DNA from: Saccharibacillus alkalitolerans
GTDB taxonomy: Bacteria; Bacillota; Bacilli; Paenibacillales; Paenibacillaceae
Assembly (NCBI RefSeq): GCF_011090185.1
Contig: NZ_JAAFGS010000007.1
Coordinates: 62,001 to 126,000 of the forward strand
Direction: 5' to 3'
Length of the DNA: 64,000 nucleotides
The notes below the pieces were generated by a model that saw nothing but the letters and a program-made list of their open reading frames with translations, ran no database searches and was not told the DNA's origin. A program made the translations under genes and the position numbers. This document shows positions 1 to 7,711 of this stretch, one piece after another (position 1 is the stretch's first letter; each line of letters opens with the position of its first letter).

Positions 1-27
1 AAATTTAAGCGTAGGGAGAGATATTCA

Positions 28-1374
28 ATGAAAGTAGCCATTTATGCTAGAGTCTCGTCAGATCGTCAAGCAGAGAAAGAACTGTCCATTCCGGCGCAAC
101 AAAAAGCGATCCATCAATATTGTCAGGATAAAGGTTGGATTGTCGTTAGCAAATTCATTGAAAAAGGGAAAAGCGCGAAGACCGATGATCGTCCCGAGTT
201 CCAGAAGATGATTGCGATGGCAAAACGTTCGAACTGTCCGCTTGAAGCTGTAGTCGTGCATAAGTTCGATCGGTTTTCTCGTAAGCGCGACGATCGCGTT
301 CTATACAAAGCGCTCCTCGCGCAACACGGAGTCAAAGTCATCTCGATCACCGAACAGACGGAAGCGGCGACGCCACAAGATATGCTTTTAGAGGGTATGT
401 TGGAAGTCATCTCAGAATTTTTCAATGCCAACTTCGCAACCGAAGTTCGCAAAGGAATGACGCAGAATGCGAAGCAGGGCTACAACAACGGGGGCACGCC
501 GCCTTATGGATATCGTACAGAGCATATTGCACTGGGTCATCAGAAAACGAAAGCCGTCTGGGTGCCGGGAGCGCGCGAAGAAATCGACACCGTGCGATGG
601 ATCTTCAATCAGTATGCGTTTGAAGGCAAAGAGTATCACCGTATTGCTTCAGAATTGAACGAGCGCAAAGTGCCGACGCAAAAAGGAGGAACTTGGTCGG
701 CCATTACGATCCGCGCAATCATCTTCAATGAAACGTACATCGGCCGCAAAGTATGGAACAAGCAGGATTATCAGACAAAAGGGAAGAAGTGGCGGGATCG
801 TGCCGAGTGGATCATCACCGAAAATGCACATCCTGCAATCATCACCAAGGAACTGTTTGACCAATGCCAGACAGTGGCGAAACAACGACACAACGGTGGC
901 GGCGAAACGCATCGGGCATCCGGCAAGCCGTCCTCCCCTTTCTGGCTTCGTGGAATGATGGTATGCGATAAATGCGGCACGCGCATGGTTGGCAATTCAA
1001 CATCATCACGTACAAAAAGCGGCGGCCAGAAATACTACGTCTGCGGAGGCTATTTGCGTAAAGGGAAAGAGTTCTGCCCGTATGTCGGGTGGCGCAACGA
1101 GCGCGTTGAAGAGATCGTGACCAACAAACTGCGTACGACTTTGATGCGGCTATTGATGGATAATCAGTTGGAGGAAGAAATTCGATTGTATCATGCCGAT
1201 CAGCATCGTCATTCGATTCAGCAGGCCACAAGTTTGGAAGCGGAGATTGGATTTTTGCAGAAGCGGATACAGACCATCGAAGAAGATATGAGAAGCGGAA
1301 AAGCAAAGCCTTATCATCAGGAAATGTTGGATGAGATGCAGGCGGAGTTGTCGGAAAAAAACAACGGAGTATGA
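28..1374 (+). CDS. Large serine recombinase (resolvase/integrase), C-terminus lost to a frameshift
   Basis: Site-specific recombinase of the large serine family, which integrates or excises mobile DNA through a phosphoserine intermediate. The resolvase domain starts at once with IYARVSSDRQ; the nucleophile is the Ser in ARVSS, near residue 10. The recombinase domain follows (GGTPPYGY near residue 155), then a zinc ribbon (CDKCG near residue 315, with later Cys in YYVCGG and FCPY), then a coiled coil. The start has GGGAGAG just upstream. The reading frame ends early at 1374 after a run of seven A (1355-1361). Removing one A joins it to the frame that continues to 1624 and gives a protein of about 530 residues, normal for the family. 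It heads an AT-rich block ending in ssrA, so it probably moved that block. Whether the frameshift is real or a sequencing error cannot be told from here. Confidence 0.9.
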   Translation: MKVAIYARVSSDRQAEKELSIPAQQKAIHQYCQDKGWIVVSKFIEKGKSAKTDDRPEFQKMIAMAKRSNCPLEAVVVHKFDRFSRKRDDRVLYKALLAQHGVKVISITEQTEAATPQDMLLEGMLEVISEFFNANFATEVRKGMTQNAKQGYNNGGTPPYGYRTEHIALGHQKTKAVWVPGAREEIDTVRWIFNQYAFEGKEYHRIASELNERKVPTQKGGTWSAITIRAIIFNETYIGRKVWNKQDYQTKGKKWRDRAEWIITENAHPAIITKELFDQCQTVAKQRHNGGGETHRASGKPSSPFWLRGMMVCDKCGTRMVGNSTSSRTKSGGQKYYVCGGYLRKGKEFCPYVGWRNERVEEIVTNKLRTTLMRLLMDNQLEEEIRLYHADQHRHSIQQATSLEAEIGFLQKRIQTIEEDMRSGKAKPYHQEMLDEMQAELSEKNNGV

Positions 1375-1624
1375 GGCTGTGAAAGAGACGATCGGCGACG
1401 TTGTGATTCCGGAAGAATACATTACGTCGGTGAAGTACGATATGCAGACGTTGATTGGCTTGCTCGATGCAGAAGTACCGAATCCGCAAATGTTGAATCA
1501 GTGGGTGGGGAAGTTTGTGTCAGAGGTGAAGGTACAGAGGGAAACGAAAAGATTTTTCATAGATATTGAGCTAGTGATGAAAACAAAAATATTGTTTAGA
1601 AAGAATTTAGTTAGTGAGTTTTAA
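1358..1624 (+). pseudogene. Displaced C-terminal segment of the serine recombinase
   Basis: This frame continues the recombinase coiled-coil tail (EYEAVKETIGDV onward) and ends at 1624. It has no ribosome binding site of its own, and the ATG at 1331 lies inside the upstream gene. It reads as the C-terminus of the same protein after a +1 shift at the A7 run. Polymerase slippage on A7 could in principle restore some full-length protein; otherwise the recombinase lacks about 85 residues. Confidence 0.75.
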
Positions 1625-1641
1625 ATAAATCACTTCAAGAT

Positions 1642-1684
1642 TATATAGAAGCCAAGTTAAATGTAGCTTGGCTTCTATATAGTT
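1642..1684 (+). terminator. Hairpin after the recombinase
   Basis: A perfect 15-bp inverted repeat: TATATAGAAGCCAAG (1643-1657) pairs with 1667-1681. Only a short mixed T tract follows. It separates the recombinase from the cargo genes and may act as a terminator. Confidence 0.6.
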
Positions 1685-1713
1685 TGTAATCAATAGAGGG
1701 AATAACACGATTA

Positions 1714-2358
1714 ATGTGGAATAAGTTTGAAAATATGCTTTTTATGTTAAGGAAGCGAGGTGTACAGGTGGTTATAGATTGTCCATTTTGCGATATTACA
1801 GTCGAAGCTATGGAAAAAGGCGTTGTAACTGTTTATCTTGACGAGATTCCGGATCAAAAAACTACTTTATTGGAATGTCCCAAATGTGGGGAAGCAATAG
1901 GCGCACAACAAAGAATGATCTATTTCAATGATACATTGGATTGGGGGAGAGCAATCAGGGTTTGGCCTACTCCTCAAAGAATTCTAACAGAAAGCTTACC
2001 GCCTGTAGTTGCTAGTTCACTTGATGAGGCTGAAAGGTGTTTTACTGGGAAAGCCTATTTAGCGTGTGCAGTAATGTGCGGTAGAGTGGTTGAAGCGATA
2101 TGCAAAGATAAGTTACCTAATAGCAGAAATTTAGCTGGAGGACTTAAAGCGTTACTAGATTCTCAAATTATAGACAACAGAATTCACGAGTGGGGAGATG
2201 CTTTGCGTATACATCGAAACATAGGCGCTCATGCTACAGATGTACAAATAACAAAAGAAGATGCTAGGGACTTGTTGGATTTTTCGATTGCTATTTGTGA
2301 CTACATTTATGTGCTGACAGATAAGTTTGAAGAATTCAAAAAACGTAAGCAGTCATAA
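1714..2358 (+). CDS. Zinc-ribbon DUF4145 (HEPN-like) protein
   Basis: A 214-residue protein. The N-terminal part holds a two-knuckle zinc ribbon (CPFC near residue 24, CPKCG near residue 55). The C-terminal part matches DUF4145: a helical block (SSLDEAERCFTGKAYLACAV) leading to LRIHRNIGAHATD. DUF4145 proteins belong to the HEPN superfamily and often sit in restriction or defence loci. RNIGAH fits the Rx4H arrangement of HEPN ribonucleases, so RNase activity is possible but inferred. The chosen ATG has AGAGGGA about 12 nt upstream; a GTG further in (about 1768) is a weaker alternative. It is the first cargo gene after the recombinase, in AT-rich DNA and on the same strand as the next two genes. 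Confidence 0.75.
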   Translation: MWNKFENMLFMLRKRGVQVVIDCPFCDITVEAMEKGVVTVYLDEIPDQKTTLLECPKCGEAIGAQQRMIYFNDTLDWGRAIRVWPTPQRILTESLPPVVASSLDEAERCFTGKAYLACAVMCGRVVEAICKDKLPNSRNLAGGLKALLDSQIIDNRIHEWGDALRIHRNIGAHATDVQITKEDARDLLDFSIAICDYIYVLTDKFEEFKKRKQS

Positions 2359-2417
2359 TTGATTTTAAAATTTCAATATACTATTTACTATAACTTAGTA
2401 TAAAAGGAGAAATAAAA

Positions 2418-4199
2418 ATGAATGAAAAAATTGAAGCTTTAAAGGATAAACTTCAACTCATAGATACTAGATCATTACTTGGAATGATTAGCGTGAAATT
2501 TGCTACTTTTGGAGATGATTCTGGTAGTATTTCAGAAAGTGCTGATATCTTCAACAAAACTAATTTAATGTCTCCTCAAAAACAGTATGTATACCTTGCT
2601 GGTTTATTAATGAGTACTAATTATACAGGTATAGAACGGTTAGACGATGAGAATACATATGCAGAAATCGAAGAGAATGTTCAAGAAATAACATTAGAAT
2701 ATGTAAATAATTTCATAAAACCTCACATTCCATTTCAAGATCGGGAAATGGAAGAGATAAATAGAAGTAAAGTAGCGTTAGAAGCATTTACTTCATATTT
2801 CGATACCGGAATTCTGAGATATGCAGAACAGACAGAAGATCTTATACAACAACTTTATCGGCCTTTCAACAAAGAATTAGAAGAATTAACGGGTCTTACA
2901 ATAGATGATTATATGAGTTTTTTCCAATTAGTAGAAGATACGGTGAAAAGTGATTTTGAACAAACTGATAAAGCATGGAACGACATTACTTCATTTTTAG
3001 ATGATCTAAGCTCCTCTAGTGAAAGTGTGGAAGATCGGTTTCAACGTCTACTCTCAGTAGGTAATGGACCGTTGAGTAAAAATCTAGTCAATGCATTAGA
3101 AGGAATTAATATTTTGAAATATGAAAAGGTAGTACAAACCTTTGGAGAACAAAAAGCAGATAAACTACTTGAATATTTTTCATTAAGAAGAGAAGATAGA
3201 GGTTTTCTTTATTATAATTCTCCCAACCCTTTTGCAGAGAGACCCCTATGCTGGATTGAAGAACAACAATCGTTATTTGTAGTGCATCCTCAGTTTATCT
3301 TGACAGCTATATTTGATTTTATAACTGAAACTCTTGAAAAACCAAGCAATGCATTTGCTGAGAAATATAAGAGAATCAAAGGTGAAACAGTAGAGCGTTT
3401 GTTTTTAGGAAAACTCAAAGACATATTTGGTGAAAAAGCTACTTACTACACAAGTGTATGCGAAGAAAGAGGCACTAAAGAACATGATATTCTGATTGAG
3501 TATGAAAATTACATTCTAGTTGCTGAAGTCAAAGCTTCAAAAGTGAGAGAACCTTTCTTTGACGCCGAAAGATCTTTTAGAAGAATAAAAGATCATTTTA
3601 AGTCAGCTTCAGGAATTGGTGGCGCATATGCGCAAGCGATCAATTTGAAGAATATCATTGAAGCAGAGGATACTGTTACTCTTTACAATGAAAAGTTCAT
3701 ACCTTTTACAATCAATGACACATCTAAGAAAATCATCATACCTATTGTTTTGACTCTAAATCAATTTGGGAGTTTAGCTATCAATACTTCATTATTACTT
3801 GATAAAGAAATCAATGAACCATTTCCTTGGGTGTGTAATTTGCATGATTTAGAAAACATTGTTCGAATTCATAAATATTTAAATAAGAATATAAACGATT
3901 TTATTAGCTATATAACTTGGCGAATTCAGAAACATGAAGTAATAAACTCTTCAGACGAATTGGACATAGTAGAACAGTTTTATCTTAGTCCAGAAATTGA
4001 AAATGTAGAGGGACACGATTTACTATTTTGGCCAACTGGACCTAGTTTAATTGATAAGATTTATTTTGAGAGTAAAGGAATTCCTTATAGTTATCCTTTA
4101 CAAGCTAGCATGCCCAAAAAGAAGAAAATTGGTAGAAATGAACCGTGTCCTTGTAATAGCGGCAAAAAGTTTAAAAAGTGTTGTGGAAAATCATTTTAA
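2418..4199 (+). CDS. PD-(D/E)xK-like protein with C-terminal SEC-C zinc motif
   Basis: A 593-residue protein with no signal peptide or membrane segment. The long, mostly helical N-terminal half (about 1-330) is unrecognised. Residues about 340-420 contain HDILIEYENY followed by VAEVKAS and a downstream AYAQAINL, which fits the D...ExK core and a helical Gln of PD-(D/E)xK nucleases. The extreme C-terminus is a SEC-C metal-binding motif (GRNEPCPCNSGKKFKKCCG). AAAAGGAG lies 8 nt before the ATG. The gap to the preceding gene is 59 nt and to the next 48 nt, so the three cargo genes may be one operon. SEC-C tails occur on SecA and on many uncharacterised proteins, so the tail does not set the function. 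Nuclease activity is an inference from motif spacing. Confidence 0.65.
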   Translation: MNEKIEALKDKLQLIDTRSLLGMISVKFATFGDDSGSISESADIFNKTNLMSPQKQYVYLAGLLMSTNYTGIERLDDENTYAEIEENVQEITLEYVNNFIKPHIPFQDREMEEINRSKVALEAFTSYFDTGILRYAEQTEDLIQQLYRPFNKELEELTGLTIDDYMSFFQLVEDTVKSDFEQTDKAWNDITSFLDDLSSSSESVEDRFQRLLSVGNGPLSKNLVNALEGINILKYEKVVQTFGEQKADKLLEYFSLRREDRGFLYYNSPNPFAERPLCWIEEQQSLFVVHPQFILTAIFDFITETLEKPSNAFAEKYKRIKGETVERLFLGKLKDIFGEKATYYTSVCEERGTKEHDILIEYENYILVAEVKASKVREPFFDAERSFRRIKDHFKSASGIGGAYAQAINLKNIIEAEDTVTLYNEKFIPFTINDTSKKIIIPIVLTLNQFGSLAINTSLLLDKEINEPFPWVCNLHDLENIVRIHKYLNKNINDFISYITWRIQKHEVINSSDELDIVEQFYLSPEIENVEGHDLLFWPTGPSLIDKIYFESKGIPYSYPLQASMPKKKKIGRNEPCPCNSGKKFKKCCGKSF

Positions 4200-4247
4200 G
4201 ATTTAAAGTGAGATACAAAGATATACTGTCGAAGGAGATATAAATCG

Positions 4248-5504
4248 ATGCCCCAAGCTCTTGATTTGCTAGATAAGACGCTTTGTAGCTCTTGCGGGGA
4301 AGCGATTTTAGATTATTTAAAGTCGCATAATGTCAATAAAGAGCAAATTGATTCTGAAGAACTGACCCATCAAGAGTCAGAAGATTTAAGATGTGAAAAT
4401 TGTTCGAGAAGTATTGTCAAATATGATGTTTATTATTTTGTTAATATAGAAAATGATTTATTGGAAACGGCTACAGAGGCACTTTCTGAAGAGATTGGTG
4501 GATGTGAAAATTGTGAAGGTAATGAGAGAGCACACATGGTTCATAGCTTCAATAACGACCCTTTTGATCAAGAATCAAGAATCGATTTTGATGATGTAAG
4601 AGGCATATCTGTGTCAGAATACTTATATGACCAAAGAGTTCCAGAAGAATTCCACGAATTGTTCATACAATTCATGAAATGTCCCTGTGGTTATGGAGAT
4701 GGGGCTGATCCAAATGATAACCCTGACGGCGGATATTTTGAACTTGATGACGACATTTATACTAGAGCAGAAATTGCTGAATTTTGGGGGTTTGACGACT
4801 CGAAATTTTGTGAATTTGCTAAGCAATACGATGTGTTCTTCTCAATAGATGATCTGAGTGACTTTAGAGGTGCTCTCCTAAAAAACCCGATGCTGGCGTA
4901 TCGCAATGAGACAGGACGTGCAATTTACGAAGCTTTAAAACTTCATTTTGAAAAGGCTGAATACTTCATAGTTCGTGCAGATGGTTCATCTCTTTATCGT
5001 GGAAGAACCCGTAAAAAAGATTTGAAAGAGGCATATAGTAAAGATGGTATGTGGTCTCCTCCGGTCGGAAAGCCTCAACATGGAAGGTTCAACGCCATAG
5101 GCGTATCTGTATTGTATGTGACCAATGATTCTCAAGCGGTACCCTACGAGATCAACCCATCTCATGAAGATGTAATTGATATTGCTGAGTTTAAAGTAAC
5201 ACAGGATTTAAAAGTTTTTGACATAGGAAACTTTGATCCTGATTTCCAAGGTTTCTTTAATGAAAAAAATGAAGGTACAGACCTTTTAAAACAAGCATAT
5301 TTATTACCAAATTACATCGGCGCATGCTGTAGTTCAATTGGTTATGCTGGTGTAAAATATGAGGGAGTTCATTCAGATCTAAAGTACACTAATCTTGCTC
5401 TTTTTGAAGCTCGTGAAAAAGGAAATATAAAGGTTAGTGATAAAGTGACCACTTACACAGTTGAACTGACATATCAAATTTCTAAAAATTCTGATAAAGC
5501 CTAA
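4248..5504 (+). CDS. RES-domain protein with Cys-rich N-terminal region
   Basis: A 418-residue protein. The N-terminal half (about 1-230) has several CxxC pairs (CSSCGE, CENCS, CENCEGNE, CPCGYG) and resembles the HEPN/RES N-terminal domains found before RES toxins. The C-terminal RES domain (about 235-400) shows LYRGRTR, the core GRFNAIGVSVLYV, and later acidic and aromatic positions. RES toxins consume NAD+, as known from the ParT and MbcT families. No small antitoxin gene lies beside it. AAGGAG stands 10 nt before the ATG. The last codon and stop (GCC TAA, 5499-5504) coincide with the start of the tmRNA fragment, so the gene probably borrowed its stop codon from ssrA on integration. Toxin or defence activity is inferred from the family. 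Confidence 0.75.
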   Translation: MPQALDLLDKTLCSSCGEAILDYLKSHNVNKEQIDSEELTHQESEDLRCENCSRSIVKYDVYYFVNIENDLLETATEALSEEIGGCENCEGNERAHMVHSFNNDPFDQESRIDFDDVRGISVSEYLYDQRVPEEFHELFIQFMKCPCGYGDGADPNDNPDGGYFELDDDIYTRAEIAEFWGFDDSKFCEFAKQYDVFFSIDDLSDFRGALLKNPMLAYRNETGRAIYEALKLHFEKAEYFIVRADGSSLYRGRTRKKDLKEAYSKDGMWSPPVGKPQHGRFNAIGVSVLYVTNDSQAVPYEINPSHEDVIDIAEFKVTQDLKVFDIGNFDPDFQGFFNEKNEGTDLLKQAYLLPNYIGACCSSIGYAGVKYEGVHSDLKYTNLALFEAREKGNIKVSDKVTTYTVELTYQISKNSDKA

Positions 5505-5743
5505 GAAACTGTGATGCGTGCTCTCGCTCAGCATCGCCCATGTGCCGGGATGAGGGCCCAACCTATAGTGGGATACGCCGGCTAGTCTCCGCCTGGGGGT
5601 AGACGGAAGAAGACAATCAGGCTGACCCGAAGGGAATCCGGTTACGGGGAGTCTCTAGGGTGACATCAAAACTGTGACTACACCCAGCGAAGCTTGGCTA
5701 TGTCATTTATCTTCGGACAGGGGTTCGACTCCCCTCGCCTCCA
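5499..5743 (+). ncRNA. ssrA: 3' half of tmRNA (ssrA), attachment-site fragment
   Basis: From the tag-stop region (GCCTAA) onward the sequence reads as the 3' part of tmRNA: a CCCATGTG segment, pseudoknot-rich middle, then a T-arm (ACAGGGGTTCGACTCCCC) and acceptor strand CGCCTCC followed by discriminator A at 5743. CCA is not encoded. The 5' half (GGGGACGTTAC..., the Ala acceptor strand and the start of the tag) is absent; upstream is the RES gene instead. In tmRNA the resume codon and tag precede this point, so this piece alone cannot function. It is best read as the chromosomal side of an integration event, with the rest of ssrA or a restored copy to the left of the window. Confidence 0.8.
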
Positions 5744-5761
5744 TATGCAGCACACGTAAGA

Positions 5762-5794
5762 GCCATCATCCGGTTACTCGGATGGTGGTTCTTT
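5762..5794 (+). terminator. Terminator after ssrA
   Basis: Stem GCCATCATCCG (5762-5772) pairs with CGGATGGTGGT (5779-5789), with G-U pairs, followed by TCTTT. It is placed as expected for the end of tmRNA transcription. Confidence 0.65.
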
Positions 5795-5885
5795 GCCGCA
5801 TGCTTCAATATCAATAAGTCGCAGTCGACGCTTTAAGCCCGAACGGGAATTCGAATCGCGAATGGAGAGCAAAGCCGAAACTCCG

Positions 5886-5936
5886 AAAAAGAGCAATCGT
5901 CCGAGCGGTTGACCCGCCGGAAGATCGCTCCTTTTT
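5886..5936 (-). terminator. Terminator of the GH18-like gene
   Basis: On the minus strand GAGCGATCTTCC pairs imperfectly with GGACGATTGCTC and is followed by TTTTTC. It lies about 55 nt after the stop of the GH18-like gene. The plus strand also has a CTTTTTATTT tail, so it may work both ways. Confidence 0.6.
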
Positions 5937-5989
5937 ATTTCTGCTGCTTCCGCGGTTTCCGTGAAAGTTCGCTCTATACGCAGCCTCTT

Positions 5990-7498
5990 CTACTGCGAAT
6001 CCACCCACACCTCTTTCCAATTGTTCTGATCCACCAGGTAGTAACTCTCCGGATACAGATACGGATAATGACCGGCGAAGGTCGGCCACCAGAAAATCGC
6101 GGCTCCGTATACGTTAGCGCCGTCGGCGATCGCCGACTTTAAGCCCGCAAGGGCGGAGCCCACGTTTTCGACATACGGATCATGATAGACGACCAAATGG
6201 TCCTTAATCAGACGTCTTTCGTAGGCGGGCAAGATCGGAACCAGTTGGCTCGGTTCGGATAACGGGCCGACGCTGCCGATCGCTTTGCTGTAGCGCAGCA
6301 CTTCGCTTTTCCAGAACTGCTGATAGGAAGACGGATCGTCGATCGGGGATCCCCAGCCCATCTGATCGTACAGCATCGGATTGATTTGGTTGACGATCCG
6401 GGCGACTTTTTCGATATAAGCGCTGTTCCAAGTCTTGGTCGTCGCATAATTGACCGGCGAAGAGATGGAGAAATACTTATTGGTTTTCAAAGCATTCGAT
6501 CTTAAAAACTTTAGCGTTTGCAGCAGAGCCGGATCGTCGGTGACAAAGGATTCAAAATCGATATGCACCCCGTCGGCTTTGTACAAAGCCCCGTTCGCGG
6601 ATACGCCTTTGTTCACAAGCTGATCGGCCAAGGTGTTGATATTGGCGTTGAATTCAGCGGTTCCGAACCGGGTATTCGGGATTTGCTCGCCTTTCGGGTC
6701 GGTCACGACCCTTTTATTATAATTCAAGATGATGATGACCCGTTGATCCGGGGCATTGATTTTCGAATACTTGATCCAGTTGGCCAACCCGGCGTAATTT
6801 TTGGCATCCAAGTTCCCTTTGTCGTCCAGCATGCCGATGTCGGCAAACTGGTACTTGATGCGATACTGCGCCAGTTCCTCGACGTACTTCGCGATATCTG
6901 AAGGCGTCTGCTTGGTGTTAAACCAATCCTGGGAAAGGAAGGTCGCGTTGTTGATATGGCAGTCGGAGGCGCATTGCACGCTTTGCAGCACGATATTGTC
7001 GAAGTAAGCGGCACCGTTCGGCACGGCTTGAATGACGTAAATGTATACCAGCAGCTTTTCCGTGTCCGGAACGGCCGCGAAGCTGATTTCCTTTTTTTGA
7101 TACTCTTTTTTGGAGAAATTGATGACCGCCCTGCCTCCGGGAATTTTTTTGCCGTCTTTATCGATACATTCTACGCCGAGAATGCTGGTCTGGCTTTGGC
7201 CGATCGTTTTTCCGTAACCCGATAAGACGAACTGCTGCCCTTCTTTGACGGTGATCGAAACGAGGTTGCCGGCTCCTCCTTCGCTTTTGGTGAGCTTGGC
7301 GGCCCTTTTGCCTTGGTAGACATGCTTACCCTCGGCGATGTAGGAGAAGCCGCCCCAATCTTCCCACGCCGTTCCTTTTTCAAAATCTCCGTTTTCCAAC
7401 AGGTTCTTATTATTGTCCGCTTCCGCTGTTCGATTATAAAAAGAATAGTTTCCCATAATAAGCAGTATAACTAAAAAGCCGATGATTTTCCGCCTCAT
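5990..7498 (-). CDS. Secreted GH18-like protein with N-terminal carbohydrate-binding module
   Basis: A 502-residue exported protein. Residues 1-27 form a signal peptide (basic MRRK, hydrophobic core, cut near AEA). Residues about 30-175 look like a CBM_4_9/CenC-type beta-sandwich (NLLENGDFEKGT... AAYFDNIVL). The catalytic-like domain follows, with ADGVHIDFES at 308-317, the GH18-type DxxDxDxE strand in the variant form DGVHIDFE and the acid Glu at 316. The downstream NPMLYDQMGWG fits the substrate-binding Y/D strand of this fold. It lies 213 nt downstream of a membrane GT2 synthase on the same strand, with a strong terminator between. The pair suggests synthesis and trimming of an N-acetylglucosamine-type exopolysaccharide, like PgaB or IcaB working beside PgaC/IcaA; the substrate is inferred. 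Confidence 0.7.
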   Translation of the reverse strand: MRRKIIGFLVILLIMGNYSFYNRTAEADNNKNLLENGDFEKGTAWEDWGGFSYIAEGKHVYQGKRAAKLTKSEGGAGNLVSITVKEGQQFVLSGYGKTIGQSQTSILGVECIDKDGKKIPGGRAVINFSKKEYQKKEISFAAVPDTEKLLVYIYVIQAVPNGAAYFDNIVLQSVQCASDCHINNATFLSQDWFNTKQTPSDIAKYVEELAQYRIKYQFADIGMLDDKGNLDAKNYAGLANWIKYSKINAPDQRVIIILNYNKRVVTDPKGEQIPNTRFGTAEFNANINTLADQLVNKGVSANGALYKADGVHIDFESFVTDDPALLQTLKFLRSNALKTNKYFSISSPVNYATTKTWNSAYIEKVARIVNQINPMLYDQMGWGSPIDDPSSYQQFWKSEVLRYSKAIGSVGPLSEPSQLVPILPAYERRLIKDHLVVYHDPYVENVGSALAGLKSAIADGANVYGAAIFWWPTFAGHYPYLYPESYYLVDQNNWKEVWVDSQ

Positions 7499-7630
7499 AT
7501 TCGCCCCCGCCGGTGTAAGTGTGTAACGTGCCTAATCTCTGTTCCTTCTTCGCGATCCTGCCTTTTGCCCAAACAGCATCGTCTTTTTTTATCGGAAGAG
7601 TCGAAATCCTTCTGCAGGCTGCCATACAAA

Positions 7631-7694
7631 AAAAGTTCCCCTAACGGCAGAGGGCTCCGCGGATCCGCCTCGCTGCCGTTAGGGGAACATATTT
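7631..7694. terminator. Strong terminator between GT2 and GH18-like genes
   Basis: A perfect 16-bp inverted repeat: GTTCCCCTAACGGCAG (7635-7650) with its complement at 7673-7688. It has an A7 run before and a T7 run after, so it can end transcription on either strand. On the minus strand it would stop readthrough from the GT2 gene into the GH18-like gene. Confidence 0.85.
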
Positions 7695-7711
7695 TTTTGG
7701 TGCATGATCTT

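Noticed and set aside
1355-1365. A AAA AAC heptamer as a programmed -1 frameshift site in the recombinase
   Set aside because: The heptamer is in the right phase, but the missing C-terminus lies in the +1 frame; the -1 frame meets a stop within seven codons.
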